From Haladaptatus salinisoli (lineage in GTDB: Archaea > Halobacteriota > Halobacteria > Halobacteriales > Haladaptataceae), in NCBI RefSeq assembly GCF_020614375.1, contig NZ_CP085327.1, positions 1 through 64,000 of the forward strand: DNA of 64,000 nucleotides, given 5' to 3'. Made by a program: the position numbers and the translations under genes. The notes under the pieces were generated by a model. That model made no database searches and was not told the DNA's origin. It saw only the letters and a list, made by a program, of their open reading frames with translations. Positions 9,653-18,945 of the stretch are shown here, one piece after another; positions within the stretch are counted from its first letter, which is position 1; the number at the start of each line of letters is the position of its first letter.

Positions 9653-11295
9653 CAGATGGGCTTCAGGGTGTCCTCGCCGGACTCGTAACACCGCCCGGCC
9701 ATCAGCGCGTCTTGCAGGGCGTCCTCGACGTCCGCGGGCGACACGTCGTACGCATCGACCATCGCGGCCAACAGGCGTTCGCGCTCCACGCCGTCGCCGC
9801 CGTTCAGCTCCTGCATCTTCTCCATCACGGCGTTTTCGAGGTTTTCGGGGGCTTCCGTCTCCGCCCCACCGTCCTCGGCGTCGGGTTCGGACTCGACGGT
9901 CCGCTCCGCCTCCGGTGCCGATTCGGCGCTCGTCTCGGGTTCCGGTTCCGTCTCGGGTTCGGATTCCGGTTCGGGGGTCGGCTCCGGTTCCGGTGCGGTC
10001 TCCGTCTCCGGTTCGACTTCGGGTTCGGACTCCGGCGTTTCGATGTCCGATTCGCCGGGGTCGCCGATCTCCCCGCCGGTCGAGAACTCGGTGCCGTACT
10101 CCTCCTCGATTCGCTCGCGTTCCCCCTCTTCGAACTCGTACATCTCGCCGCCACCGCTCTCGTCCGGCGATTCGGCGTCGAAATCGCCCAGTTCGTCCTC
10201 GGACTCCCCGGCGTCGAAGTCGCCGAGTTCGTCGTCCGCGGCGGGGCCCTCTTCCTCGGCGTCGGTCGCGTCCGGTTCGCCGCCCAGTTCGGGCTCTCGG
10301 GCTTCCGCGGGGGGCGTCGTCGCCTCCGGCCCGGAGTCGGGCGCGGCTTCCGATTGCGTTTCCGACGCGGACGTTTCGACCTCCGAGTCGGGAACTGACT
10401 CGGAGTCGAGCGTCGGCTCAGGTTCCGTCGACTGCGGTTCCGTCGCCTCCGTTTCTGCGTCCGTTGCCGGCTCCGTCTCCGCGTCGAACGCCGGTTGGGA
10501 CTCTCCGCCCGCTTCGACGTCCGCCGCGGGTTCCGACTCGATACCCGCCTCGGGAGCTATCCCGGCGGCGTCGAGCGAGGCGTCGAAATCGACGGTCGCA
10601 TCGCCCGGCTCGTCCGGTTCCGCGTCGAGCGTCCCGACTTCGTCCCGCTTGCCCGCGACGACGCGGGCCGCGTCGAGCGCCACGTCCCTGACCGTCGCGA
10701 GGTACGGCGTCGTCGTGTGGTAGTGGTCGAGCGCGAGGGGGATGCCGGACGCGAGTCCGGCGTCCACGTCGTTCGCTTCGAGCGTCCGCCGGAGGCTCTC
10801 TCCGCGTTCGCCGGAGTCGAGCGCCTGCGCAAACGTTCGCACGCGCGCGAGGGTCTGCTCCGCGGTCTGCACGGTCCAGCGGTCGCGGGTCTCCGCGTCC
10901 ACGGTGTTGACGCTCTCGGGGCGAATCGACGTGTACACCGCGTCCGAGTCCTCCGGCTGGAAGGTTCGCGCCTTGCCCGTCACGGCGACGAACATCGGCG
11001 GCTCGGCGCGTTCGAGGAACGCCAGCGCGTCCGGTTGGTACTGCCCGGCGTAGACGACGAATCCGCCGGTCGGGTCGACGATTCTCGCGCGGAGCACCTC
11101 GTCGCCGACCTGTTCGACCTCGGTCAGCACGCCGACGACGAACAAGCGGTTGATTCGCGCCCCGGTCGGCGTGACGACGTAGTTCGGCGCGCGCTCCTCG
11201 TCGCTGTCCGAGTGTTCGAGGCTCGCGTCGTCGTACTCCGCGGCGAAGATTCGCCACGCGACTTCCCGGCGTCCGGCACCGCCTTGGGAACTCAT
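9652..11295 (-). CDS. rpap: RPA-associated protein (RPAP, OB-fold) with a long acidic linker
   Basis: A 547-residue single-stranded DNA-binding partner of RPA. The first ~200 residues carry the COG3390-type OB fold (VTPTGARINRLFVVGVLTEV, then GGFVVYAGQYQPDALAFL). The middle ~250 residues are a low-complexity Glu/Pro/Asp/Ser linker. A C-terminal ~70-residue helical domain (MEKMQELNGGDGVERERLLA) resembles a winged-helix end module. The ATG at 11295 overlaps the RPA stop by 4 bp (ATGA). The linker is longer than I would expect for typical RPAPs and is likely disordered in high salt. Confidence 0.88.
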   Translation of the reverse strand: MSSQGGAGRREVAWRIFAAEYDDASLEHSDSDEERAPNYVVTPTGARINRLFVVGVLTEVEQVGDEVLRARIVDPTGGFVVYAGQYQPDALAFLERAEPPMFVAVTGKARTFQPEDSDAVYTSIRPESVNTVDAETRDRWTVQTAEQTLARVRTFAQALDSGERGESLRRTLEANDVDAGLASGIPLALDHYHTTTPYLATVRDVALDAARVVAGKRDEVGTLDAEPDEPGDATVDFDASLDAAGIAPEAGIESEPAADVEAGGESQPAFDAETEPATDAETEATEPQSTEPEPTLDSESVPDSEVETSASETQSEAAPDSGPEATTPPAEAREPELGGEPDATDAEEEGPAADDELGDFDAGESEDELGDFDAESPDESGGGEMYEFEEGERERIEEEYGTEFSTGGEIGDPGESDIETPESEPEVEPETETAPEPEPTPEPESEPETEPEPETSAESAPEAERTVESEPDAEDGGAETEAPENLENAVMEKMQELNGGDGVERERLLAAMVDAYDVSPADVEDALQDALMAGRCYESGEDTLKPI

Positions 11296-12563
11296 GCGTC
11301 CACCCCCGAGAGGAGGGATTTCGCGCGCTCCGTCGGGTCGTCGGCGGTTTCGTCGAACTCGCTCGCTTCGAGGTTCGCGCCGTAGTCGTCGACAGAGAGG
11401 TTGCCGCGGACGCGGAACTCGAGTCCGACGATGGTGTCCCGGATGGTGTCCGCGACGACCTCCTGATCCATCGCGTCGCGCGCCTGCTGACGGGCCTTTT
11501 CGAGACCGCCGCCGTACACCTCGGCCGTGAGTTCGTCGTCCAGGATGGCGGTGACGGTGCCGGTTCCGTCGTCCACGATGGCTTTCACGCGCAGGTCGTC
11601 CTGTCCGTCGACCTGTCCGTGACTTCGACACTGACCCTTCTGGATGACGCGCCCGCACTCGGGGCAGCGTTGGATGAGTCCCGACCCGTCGCGAACCGCC
11701 ACGACGTTACCGAGCACCTCCACGTCGAACGCGCCGCCCGTCTCGACGGCCTCTCGAACGGACATTCGGGTCGCCGTGTCGCGCACGTCCACCTCCCGTG
11801 AGAGGGGTTCGACCGTCGTGAACTCGGAGAAGTTGATGGAGGGGACGCCGCGGAACTCGCGGACGTAGACGTTCTCGGCGCGGATGGTCGCGCCTTCCTC
11901 CAGTCCGGCGCGCGCTTCCCAGTCGGTGAACGGAAGCCGGGCCGACTCGTCGGCGACAACGCCGCTCTTGATGGTCGTCTCGCCGTCCCGGCCGTCGATG
12001 ACCTTCTCCTCGACTTCGAGCACGGTCAGTTCGAGCGCGACGCCCCTGTCGCCGGGTTCGACCTCGGCGAGCGTCGAATCGCCGCCGACGTCGTAGGGGA
12101 CGTCGATGTCCGTCTCCTCGCGGGCGACGTTGGTGCTCTCGCCGAGGTTGAGCTCCGGTTCGCCCTCCCACTCGCGGACGTTCGCGTTGCCCGCGGTGAT
12201 AACCTGTCCCGGCGCGAGGCTGAAATCGTTCCACGCGGTGTACGATATCTTCCCGGTTCCGTCGGCGAGTTCGCCTTCGAAGATGACCTGCTCGTTTCCT
12301 TGGTATCGGATCGAGCGTTTGCCGACCGTGAGCACCTTCGCGGTGACGGTGACGTTGCCCATCTCGGTCGTCACGTCGTCTATCTCGACGGTCGACGGCG
12401 CGGCGCTCCCGCCGCTTCCGCCGCCGTACTTCCGGCGGAGGCTCTGTTTGGCTTCCTCGACCGGAACGCTGTACTCGATGAGGTTCTGCAGGTCGGCTTT
12501 GACCTCCTCTTTGTCGACGCCGAGGTCGGAGGCAAGCGCCTCGGCATGGTCGTCTACGTTCAT
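11292..12563 (-). CDS. Replication protein A large subunit (three OB folds plus zinc finger)
   Basis: An archaeal single-stranded DNA-binding protein of about 423 residues, protecting ssDNA in replication and repair. Three OB domains follow one another: VTVTAKVLTVGKR..., then VALELTVLEVEEK..., then FDVEVLGNVVAVRDG. The third contains a zinc-finger motif, CPECGRVIQKGQCRSHG. It heads the rpa-rpap-rpe operon, in the arrangement of Haloferax rpa1. The ATG at 12563 is preferred over an in-frame GTG one codon upstream. Confidence 0.92.
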   Translation of the reverse strand: MNVDDHAEALASDLGVDKEEVKADLQNLIEYSVPVEEAKQSLRRKYGGGSGGSAAPSTVEIDDVTTEMGNVTVTAKVLTVGKRSIRYQGNEQVIFEGELADGTGKISYTAWNDFSLAPGQVITAGNANVREWEGEPELNLGESTNVAREETDIDVPYDVGGDSTLAEVEPGDRGVALELTVLEVEEKVIDGRDGETTIKSGVVADESARLPFTDWEARAGLEEGATIRAENVYVREFRGVPSINFSEFTTVEPLSREVDVRDTATRMSVREAVETGGAFDVEVLGNVVAVRDGSGLIQRCPECGRVIQKGQCRSHGQVDGQDDLRVKAIVDDGTGTVTAILDDELTAEVYGGGLEKARQQARDAMDQEVVADTIRDTIVGLEFRVRGNLSVDDYGANLEASEFDETADDPTERAKSLLSGVDA

Positions 12564-12587
12564 CACCCGGAGTTGGGACGGGATGGA

Positions 12588-13958
12588 TTAAAAGTGTTCG
12601 TCGTCGCTCGTTTCCCGGGAGATTCGAATCGGGAGGTGCGTCTCGATTTCGAGATTCGCGTTCCGAAGTTCGAAGCCGACCCAGACGAGCAGCGTCAACA
12701 GGGCGACGAGCACCGCGACCAGTTCGCCGAGTCCGGCCCACATCGGCAGGACGAACCAGAAGCCGTTCACGAACTTCTTCGAGAAGAGCGCGTGGGCCAG
12801 TCGCTCGTAGATGCCGCGCTCGGCCACGCTCGCGGTGGACGATTCGATTCCCACCCGCTCCGCGCTCGGTCCTCTCGCGCTCTCGTCGCCGGTTCCCAGG
12901 CGCTCGACCTCGTAGGGCGAGTAGAACGGCACCGTCCAGATGACCTCGCCGAACCGGTTCACTTCGACAACGCGGTTCCCGTTGGTGTCGGCGACCAGCG
13001 TGTGACCGTTCGGCAGGCGGTCGGCGTCGCGCGTCCAAACGGTCTCCGAGTCGTTCCACACCCACGACTGTCGCCACTCGCCGTCGACGCGTCGATACTC
13101 CACGACGCGGTCGTTCAGCGAGTCGGCGACGACCACCGCAGGGCCGCCGTGCTCTCGGGGAATGTAGTCGGGATTGTGCTGTTCGTACAGCGTACTGAAG
13201 TTGTCCTCCGCGCCGAGCGTCCACGACTCCATCAGGCCGCTCTCGTTCAGGAAGACGACCTGGTCTTGGTTGCGGAGGCTGACCATGTAGCGTCCGTCCG
13301 GCAGGCGCTCCACGTCGTTCAGGTGCGCCCAATCGACGGGGTACGGACCGCCCTCGGTGATGGGGAAGTCGTCCTGCGCCTCCCACCGCCACGTCGTGAT
13401 GCCGGTGGTCGTGTTGACGACGTACACCTGGTCCTGATGGATGTCGCCGACGAGGAGGCGGTCGTCGTCGATTCTATCCACGTCGTGCCAGTTCGCGCCC
13501 CTATTCTGCGGGATGATCCGCGAGTAGACCCGCGTCTTCTCGCCCGTCGTGAGGTTCGCCCGCTCGACGAACGAGAGGGTGCACTTCGCGTCGCACGCCT
13601 CCGCCCGCGGGCCGGTCAGCGGTTTCTCCGCGACGTACTCGACGGTCATCGACTCCCCGGGGACCGGGTCGACGTCGAAGTAGCCCACGTAGGCGTCGTC
13701 GTGGTAGCGCACCCGACCGTCCGGACCGAACGCGACGAGTGCGGACTTCTCTCCGTCCATCCCGTGCCCCGCGATTACGGTGACGCCCCCGCTCGGCGGG
13801 GCGACCGATTCGCGCTGCTCGAGCGGCGCGCTCGCTTGGTCGCGGTACTCGCCGACCGCCTCCCGAACCGGGGAGGTGGCGTACGTGAAGCTGACCGCGA
13901 CCGAACAAAGGAGGAGCAGGGCGGCGAAAAACGCTCGAAAGGCGTTCCGAGTAACCAT
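12588..13958 (-). CDS. Membrane-anchored arylsulfotransferase (ASST)-like protein
   Basis: A 456-residue protein. A hydrophobic N-terminal helix (residues ~7-28) is followed by a large extracytoplasmic beta-propeller-like region with repeated blade motifs (HDVDRIDDDRLLVGDI, HLNDVERLPDGRYMVS, RDADRLPNGHTLVADT), as in the arylsulfotransferase/PQQ-like propeller family. Two C-terminal hydrophobic helices lie at about 395-435. Known ASST enzymes move sulfate between phenols; here the activity is inferred only from the fold. A similar protein is widespread in haloarchaea. It lies about 25 bp before the RPA gene on the same strand. Confidence 0.75.
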   Translation of the reverse strand: MVTRNAFRAFFAALLLLCSVAVSFTYATSPVREAVGEYRDQASAPLEQRESVAPPSGGVTVIAGHGMDGEKSALVAFGPDGRVRYHDDAYVGYFDVDPVPGESMTVEYVAEKPLTGPRAEACDAKCTLSFVERANLTTGEKTRVYSRIIPQNRGANWHDVDRIDDDRLLVGDIHQDQVYVVNTTTGITTWRWEAQDDFPITEGGPYPVDWAHLNDVERLPDGRYMVSLRNQDQVVFLNESGLMESWTLGAEDNFSTLYEQHNPDYIPREHGGPAVVVADSLNDRVVEYRRVDGEWRQSWVWNDSETVWTRDADRLPNGHTLVADTNGNRVVEVNRFGEVIWTVPFYSPYEVERLGTGDESARGPSAERVGIESSTASVAERGIYERLAHALFSKKFVNGFWFVLPMWAGLGELVAVLVALLTLLVWVGFELRNANLEIETHLPIRISRETSDDEHF

Positions 13959-14039
13959 CGTCAGTCCGGTTCGAGGAGGCCGTATAAAGTTCTTGATAGC
14001 ACCGAAAGCGGTTTTCGCGGGGGGTACCTACCTCGGCGC

Positions 14040-14672
14040 ATGCACGTGGTCGTCAACGCCGCGACGAGCGCCGACGGGAAACTCTCCTCGCGCCGGCGCG
14101 AACAGGTCGCCATCAGCGGGCCGGACGACTTCGCCCGCGTGGACGACCTCCGGGTCGAGAGCGACGCCATCGTCGTCGGCGTCGGGACGGTGCTCGCGGA
14201 CGACCCGTCGCTCACCGCCGACGGGGGGTCGAACCCGCTCCGCGTGGTTGCGGACTCGCGCGCGCGGACGCCGCCCGACGCTCGCGTGCTCGACGACCGG
14301 GCGGACACCCTCGTCTTCGTCGCCGACTCCGCGCCGGCCGACCGGGTCGACGCGCTCCGGGAGGCGGGCGCGGACGTCGCGGTCGCGGGCACCGGTCGCG
14401 TCTCGCTCGACGCCGCCTTCGACGAACTCGAATCGCGCGGCGTCGAGCGGGCGATGGTCGAGGGGGGCGGCGAACTCATCTTCTCGCTGTTCGCCGACGG
14501 ACTGGTGGACGAACTTCGCCTCTACGTCGGGTCGCTAGTCATCGGCGGGCGCGACGCGCCCACCCTCGCCGACGGTGACGGGTTCGTCGACCGCGAGGCG
14601 TTCCCGAGGCTGGAGCTAAACGGCGTCGAGCGGATGGACGACGGCGTGTTGCTCCGCTACTCGGTTCCCTGA
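14040..14672 (+). CDS. arfC: 2,5-diamino-6-(ribosylamino)-pyrimidinone 5'-phosphate reductase
   Basis: A RibD C-terminal-type NADPH reductase (210 residues) of the archaeal riboflavin/F420 pathway, reducing the ribosyl side chain of the pyrimidine intermediate. The N-terminal NAATSADGKLSSRRREQ, the nucleotide-binding VGVGTVLADDPSL and the C-terminal MVEGGGELIFSLF are family signatures. The ATG at 14040 gives the expected N-terminus; the longer open frame upstream is antisense to the ASST-like gene. It is divergent from that gene and convergent with asd. Confidence 0.93.
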   Translation: MHVVVNAATSADGKLSSRRREQVAISGPDDFARVDDLRVESDAIVVGVGTVLADDPSLTADGGSNPLRVVADSRARTPPDARVLDDRADTLVFVADSAPADRVDALREAGADVAVAGTGRVSLDAAFDELESRGVERAMVEGGGELIFSLFADGLVDELRLYVGSLVIGGRDAPTLADGDGFVDREAFPRLELNGVERMDDGVLLRYSVP

Positions 14673-14691
14673 CTTCGGAGGGGTCCGTCCC

Positions 14692-15726
14692 CTACACCCA
14701 GCCTTCCCGCGCGAGCAGTTCGCCGTTCAGCAGGCTCGCTCCGGCGGCCCCGCGGATGGTGTTGTGGGCGAGGCAGTTGTACTGGACACCCGCGGGGGTG
14801 TCCTGCACCCCGCCGACGGCGACCTGCATCCCGCCGCCGAGGGTGCGGTCGAGTCGCGGCTGCGGGCGGTCGTCGTCCTCGAACACCTCGATGAGCGGAT
14901 CGGGGGCGCTCGGCAGGTCGAGCGTCGGCGCGTCGCGGAAGGCGTCGCGGGCGTCCTCGGGGGTGGCGGTCTCCTCCGTATCGGCCCAGACGTTTTCGAG
15001 GTGGCCGTCGAGCGTCGGCACGCGGTTGCAGGAGGCCGACACGTCGACGTCGTGGTGGTCGATTTCGCTCCCGTCGAACGTCCCGAGGAGTTTCCGCGAC
15101 TCGGTCTCCATCTTCGACTCCTCGCCGCCGATGTGGGGGATGACGTTGTCGATTATCTCCATCGACGTGACGCCGGAGTAGCCCGCGCCGGAGACGGCCT
15201 GCAGGGTGGCGACGTGGACGCGGTTCAGCCCGAACCGGTCGAGTGCGGCCAGCGTCGGAACCATCGTGATGGTCGAGCAGTTCGGGTTCTTCACCAGCGC
15301 GCCGTCCCACCCCCGCTCGTCCCGTTGCACCTCGATGAGGTCGAGGTGGTCGCCGTTCACTTCCGGGATGACGAGCGGAACGTCGTCGGCCATCCGCGCG
15401 TTCGAGGAGTTCGAGGAGACGACGTACCCCGCCTCGGTGAACCGCGGTTCGACCTCCGCGGCGATTCCGGACGGGAGCGACGAGAAGAGCAAGTCCACGT
15501 CGTCGGGAACGTCGCTGGGGTCGGTCGCGCGAACCGTGATATCGCCGACGCTCTCCGGAATCGGCGAGTCGATGCGCCACTTCGCCGCCTCGCGGTACGA
15601 CTTGCCCGCGCTCTCGTCGCTCGCCGTTATAACTGCCAGTTCGAACTCGGGGTGGCCGTCGAGCAGTTGGATGAACCGCTGTCCCACCGCCCCCGTTCCG
15701 CCCAGGATACCAACGTCGATGCTCAT
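14692..15726 (-). CDS. asd: Aspartate-semialdehyde dehydrogenase
   Basis: A 344-residue NADP-dependent enzyme reducing aspartyl phosphate to the semialdehyde, the branch point to Thr, Met and Lys. The Rossmann motif GGTGAVGQRF is at residues 9-18. The active-site Cys lies in KNPNCSTITM at about residue 145, and SGAGYSGVTSMEI is the substrate-side loop. Length and motifs indicate an intact gene of the archaeal/fungal branch. It lies downstream of S17e on the same strand, with an opposing zinc-ribbon gene between them. Confidence 0.95.
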   Translation of the reverse strand: MSIDVGILGGTGAVGQRFIQLLDGHPEFELAVITASDESAGKSYREAAKWRIDSPIPESVGDITVRATDPSDVPDDVDLLFSSLPSGIAAEVEPRFTEAGYVVSSNSSNARMADDVPLVIPEVNGDHLDLIEVQRDERGWDGALVKNPNCSTITMVPTLAALDRFGLNRVHVATLQAVSGAGYSGVTSMEIIDNVIPHIGGEESKMETESRKLLGTFDGSEIDHHDVDVSASCNRVPTLDGHLENVWADTEETATPEDARDAFRDAPTLDLPSAPDPLIEVFEDDDRPQPRLDRTLGGGMQVAVGGVQDTPAGVQYNCLAHNTIRGAAGASLLNGELLAREGWV

Positions 15727-15854
15727 GTGCGAGATGGTAACGAAAGCGAGCGCAAGTAGCTTTCGACGGTGTCGGTGCTTGCCGAGATGGTCAGAAATGA
15801 GAGGGTTTCAACCCATCGCTATCCTCATATACCGTCTGTCGCCTCTAAGACTTC

Positions 15855-16016
15855 ATGAGGCGGGAAGTCGTTACGTGCAAAGAGTGCGGACAGCCGTACT
15901 CCGTACGGGTTCGAGACGACGGGTCGTTCGTTCTCCCGACCGAGACGGGGGAGTGTGAGCGGTGCGGTGCAAACCAATTCTCTCAAGTCGCTGACGAGCC
16001 TATCGGCGACGACTGA
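15855..16016 (+). CDS. Small two-CxxC zinc-ribbon protein
   Basis: A 53-residue open frame starting MRREVVTCKECGQPYSV with a second knuckle CERCGANQF, forming a likely zinc ribbon. The acidic C-terminus ends in IGDD. It matches the many tiny Zn-ribbon proteins of haloarchaea, whose roles are mostly unknown. It sits on the opposite strand between S17e and asd. The Cys pairs and haloarchaeal codon use support it despite its small size. Confidence 0.7.
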   Translation: MRREVVTCKECGQPYSVRVRDDGSFVLPTETGECERCGANQFSQVADEPIGDD

Positions 16017-16079
16017 AACGCGGTCGGTTCGATTCTCTGCGGATAATCGCCGTCGACTACCGGAGTCCGGACTGCAGAA

Positions 16080-16256
16080 CTACTCTTTCTTTCGGGTGAC
16101 GTACCCGGCGATTCGGTTGCGGACGCCCTTCGACCCGATGTTGGTCAACTTCTCGACGCTCTCTTTGTTCTGGTCGAAATCCTTCGTGAAAGCGTTCGGA
16201 TATCGTTCCAGCAGGATGCTCCCCGTCTTCTTGACGTAGTCGGGTTTGATTGCCAT
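16080..16256 (-). CDS. rps17e: 30S ribosomal protein S17e
   Basis: A 58-residue archaeal/eukaryotic small-subunit protein. MAIKPDYVKKTG and the core FTKDFDQNKESVEKLTNI followed by GVRNRIAGYVTR are the family signature. It is unusually basic for this proteome, as expected for a ribosomal protein. The ATG at 16256 is unambiguous. Confidence 0.95.
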   Translation of the reverse strand: MAIKPDYVKKTGSILLERYPNAFTKDFDQNKESVEKLTNIGSKGVRNRIAGYVTRKKE

Positions 16257-16340
16257 GTCGAACTGTTTCCGGTTGTAGGTCTTAAAAGCATTCGTTCACG
16301 CCCGGCGAGCGTGAATCTCTCGCACCCCCGAGGTCGCCGC

Positions 16341-16619
16341 TTATCGGCGCACCCGAAAGCCGTCTTCGTCCTCCGGTTCGCCGTACTCGACCGCGACGTC
16401 TTCCACGTCGGCGGCCGGACTGCCCGTGTAACACCACTCGACCATTTCGTTCACCGCCTCCTCGGGACCCTCGAAGACGGCCTCGACGCGTCCGTCAGAG
16501 AGGTTCCGTACCCAGCCGTCGACCCCCTTCTCCTGCGCCGCGTCGCGGGTGTTCGCGCGGTAGTAGACGCCCTGTACCGTGCCCGAGACGAAGACGTGTG
16601 CGCGGGTTCTGTCCGCCAT
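16341..16619 (-). CDS. acyP: Acylphosphatase
   Basis: A 92-residue enzyme hydrolysing acyl phosphates such as acetyl phosphate or 1,3-bisphosphoglycerate. The phosphate-binding loop GTVQGVYYRANT carries the catalytic Arg, and GWVRNLSDGRVEAVFEG carries the catalytic Asn. It is full length for the family. The ATG at 16619 starts MADRTRAHVFVSG; the upstream open frame is shadow sequence. Confidence 0.94.
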   Translation of the reverse strand: MADRTRAHVFVSGTVQGVYYRANTRDAAQEKGVDGWVRNLSDGRVEAVFEGPEEAVNEMVEWCYTGSPAADVEDVAVEYGEPEDEDGFRVRR

Positions 16620-16663
16620 GGTCGGTTCTTCGAATCGGAGGCACAAAATCGTCGGGGCCGGCG

Positions 16664-16837
16664 TCACTCGTCGCCGGGCGCTCGCTCGTAGGAGAGGTGT
16701 TCGACCCCGGTTCGAACCTCGTTCTTCGTGAGGTCGAGTTCGCCGTAGAAGAACGTGCGGAGGGCGAGCAGCGCGCCGATTCCCGACGCGAGCACCAAGC
16801 CGACGAAGGCGGCGAGTCCGAACAGTTCGGTGGCCAT
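16664..16837 (-). CDS. Small conserved single-pass membrane protein
   Basis: A 57-residue open frame. The N-terminal hydrophobic helix (residues ~5-25, FGLAAFVGLVLASGIGALL) is followed by a short charged tail beginning RTFFYGELDLTKNEVRTG. It lies 45 bp upstream of acyP and downstream of ogg on the same strand, so the three may be co-transcribed. I know similar unnamed proteins in haloarchaea; no function is assigned. Confidence 0.7.
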   Translation of the reverse strand: MATELFGLAAFVGLVLASGIGALLALRTFFYGELDLTKNEVRTGVEHLSYERAPGDE

Positions 16838-16880
16838 GTTCAGCGTCCAAACGCTCGGATAAAATACCTTTCGACCGAGG

Positions 16881-17762
16881 TCAGTTCCGCAGATAGTGAA
16901 AGACGTACGTCTGGGTGTAGCCGGCGTACTCGTCGCCGAACTGCTCGCGAATCGCCCGCGAGGTCTTCGCGTACGACCCCCGCTCGCAGTGGGGGTAGTG
17001 GTCTTCGATGGCGCCCCGAATCCACGTGTCGAGCGGAACCGCCTGCAGGTAACCGAGCGAGAACAGCAGGACGCAGTCTGCCACCTTGTCGCCGACGCCC
17101 ACGAACACCTTCGCGGCGTCGCGGGCGTCCTCGTAGGCCCTCCCTCGAACGTCGTTCGGTGACGCTTCCCCCGACGCTATCAGCTCCGCGGTCTTCCGGA
17201 CGTAGGGCGCGCGGTAACCGAGGTTCAGGTCGCGCAGATCGGCTTCCGTCGCGGCGGCCAACCGCTCGGGCGTCGGAAAGTCGCGGTAGGTCTTCCCGTC
17301 GAACTCGATTTCGTCTCCGAATTCGCGGGCCAGCGCGGTCTGCATCCCGTAGATTCGGTCGACGCGCATCTGGGCCGAGCAGATGAACGAGACGAGGCAG
17401 GGGAAGAAGGGGTCGCGGACGATTCGCATCCCGCGGTACGCCTCGTAGGCCTCCTCGACCAGCGGGTCGTCGGGCGTCGCGTCGACGATGGCGTCCAGGT
17501 CGTCGTCGAGGCGGAGGAGGGAGAAGAGCAGGGGTTCGGCGTCGGTCGTCGACTCCCATTCCAGCAGGCCGTCCCGCTGGCGGGCGCGAACCACCTCTCC
17601 CTCGACGACGGTGTAGTACCACGCACCACCGCCGTAGGCGCGGGCCGTCTCGTACATCCGACCGTCCTCGCGCCGCCAGAGGTAGCTCTGGCCGCTCTCG
17701 ACGGTCGCTTGGAGGTCGAACCCACCCGGCAGGTCGGCGACGGGAATCGAACCGGTTTCCAT
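16881..17762 (-). CDS. ogg: 8-oxoguanine DNA glycosylase (OGG1-type, HhH-GPD)
   Basis: A 293-residue base-excision repair enzyme removing 8-oxoguanine. An N-terminal OGG_N-like domain is followed by the helix-hairpin-helix and GPD loop. The motif GVGDKVADCVLLFSLG contains the catalytic Lys, and AVPLDTWIRG carries the catalytic Asp, as in OGG1. The ATG at 17762 (METGSIPVAD) is preferred over an upstream in-frame start ten codons earlier. It heads the ogg / small membrane protein / acyP run. Confidence 0.92.
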   Translation of the reverse strand: METGSIPVADLPGGFDLQATVESGQSYLWRREDGRMYETARAYGGGAWYYTVVEGEVVRARQRDGLLEWESTTDAEPLLFSLLRLDDDLDAIVDATPDDPLVEEAYEAYRGMRIVRDPFFPCLVSFICSAQMRVDRIYGMQTALAREFGDEIEFDGKTYRDFPTPERLAAATEADLRDLNLGYRAPYVRKTAELIASGEASPNDVRGRAYEDARDAAKVFVGVGDKVADCVLLFSLGYLQAVPLDTWIRGAIEDHYPHCERGSYAKTSRAIREQFGDEYAGYTQTYVFHYLRN

Positions 17763-17802
17763 CGTTCCGGGAGAGGGAGCGCGGGGGAGCAAATCTTTCG
17801 GT

Positions 17803-18840
17803 TTACCACGTCTCGGCGAGCACCCGCCGCCAGTTCCCGCGGGCGACCCGCGCGACGTCGTCCTCGTCGAACCCGCGCTCGCGGAGGCGGGAGAAGAGCG
17901 CGGGGAGGCCCGTCACGTCGCCCACCTCGTCGGGGATTCGCGCGCCGTCGAAGTCCGACCCGAGGACGACGTGCCGGACGCCGACGCGGTCTGCGACGTA
18001 CTCGACGTGCTCCGCGATGTCCGCGAGCGACGCGCTCGCGTCGGGGTCGGGGTCGTCGGCGACGCCCGGTTCGTGGAACGAGATTCCGACGACGCCGCCC
18101 GACTCGGCCACCGCGTCTATCTGCTCGTCGGTGAGGTTCCGAGAATGGGGACAGAGCTCGTGGACGCCGGCGTGCGAGACGACGATGGGCGCGTCGCTCA
18201 GTTCGCTGACCTCCCAGAACCCCCGTTCGGTCATGTGGGCGCAGTCGACGACGATGCCCCGTCGCTCGCACGCGCGGACGAGGTCGCGCCCCGCGTCGGT
18301 CAGCCCCGCCCCGGTGTCGGGACCGCCGGGGTAGCGCGAGACGACGCCCTCGCCGAAGGCGTTCGGCCTGCTCCACACCGGGCCGATGGAGCGGACGCCC
18401 GCCGCGTAGAGGAAATCGAGGTTGGCGAGGTCCGACGCGACGCCCGCCGCCCCTTCGAGGTGCGGGACGGCTCCGAGGTCGCCCGATTCGAGGCATGCGT
18501 CGAGGTCGTCGAGCGAGCGGACGACGCGAAACCCGTCCGCGTCGGCGGCGAGCCGGTGGAGCAGTTCGAGGGTTCGGTAGGTGACGCGCCGGGCCTCCCC
18601 GTGGTCGACGGCGTCCGGAAGGGGGTACTCGTAGCCGTCGTCGCTCGGTTCGGGGTCGCGTTCGTCCTCGCTCGGGACGAAGACCGCGAAGAACCCCGCG
18701 CCGAGTCCCGCCTCGCGGGCGCGGGGCAGGTCGACGTGCGCGTCCTCGCATCCGTCGGCGAAGCGCAGTACCGGGTCGGCGGCGCGACTCAATCGAAGGA
18801 GGATGTCGTTGTGGCCGTCGATCGTCGGCACGTCGGTCAT
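17803..18840 (-). CDS. Membrane (renal) dipeptidase family M19 metallopeptidase
   Basis: A zinc dipeptidase of about 345 residues. The N-terminal DGHNDILLRL carries the HxD metal ligands. Further ligand regions are PHLEGAAGV (bridging Glu), VDCAHMTERGF, VVSHAGVHELCPHSRNL and LGSDFDGA. The family cleaves dipeptides, including those with a D-residue. No signal peptide or lipobox is seen, so it is probably cytoplasmic despite the family name. The ATG at 18840 gives the conserved start; an extra ATG lies nine codons upstream. Confidence 0.92.
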   Translation of the reverse strand: MTDVPTIDGHNDILLRLSRAADPVLRFADGCEDAHVDLPRAREAGLGAGFFAVFVPSEDERDPEPSDDGYEYPLPDAVDHGEARRVTYRTLELLHRLAADADGFRVVRSLDDLDACLESGDLGAVPHLEGAAGVASDLANLDFLYAAGVRSIGPVWSRPNAFGEGVVSRYPGGPDTGAGLTDAGRDLVRACERRGIVVDCAHMTERGFWEVSELSDAPIVVSHAGVHELCPHSRNLTDEQIDAVAESGGVVGISFHEPGVADDPDPDASASLADIAEHVEYVADRVGVRHVVLGSDFDGARIPDEVGDVTGLPALFSRLRERGFDEDDVARVARGNWRRVLAETW

Positions 18841-18945
18841 CGTCGGAGGTGTGTTCGACGGCGACATAAGTGCTGGTGTGACCTGTCGCGAAGCTCGTGG
18901 CGTGCGAAAATTCATACCGCTGGCTCTCCAATTGCCCTTGGGATC

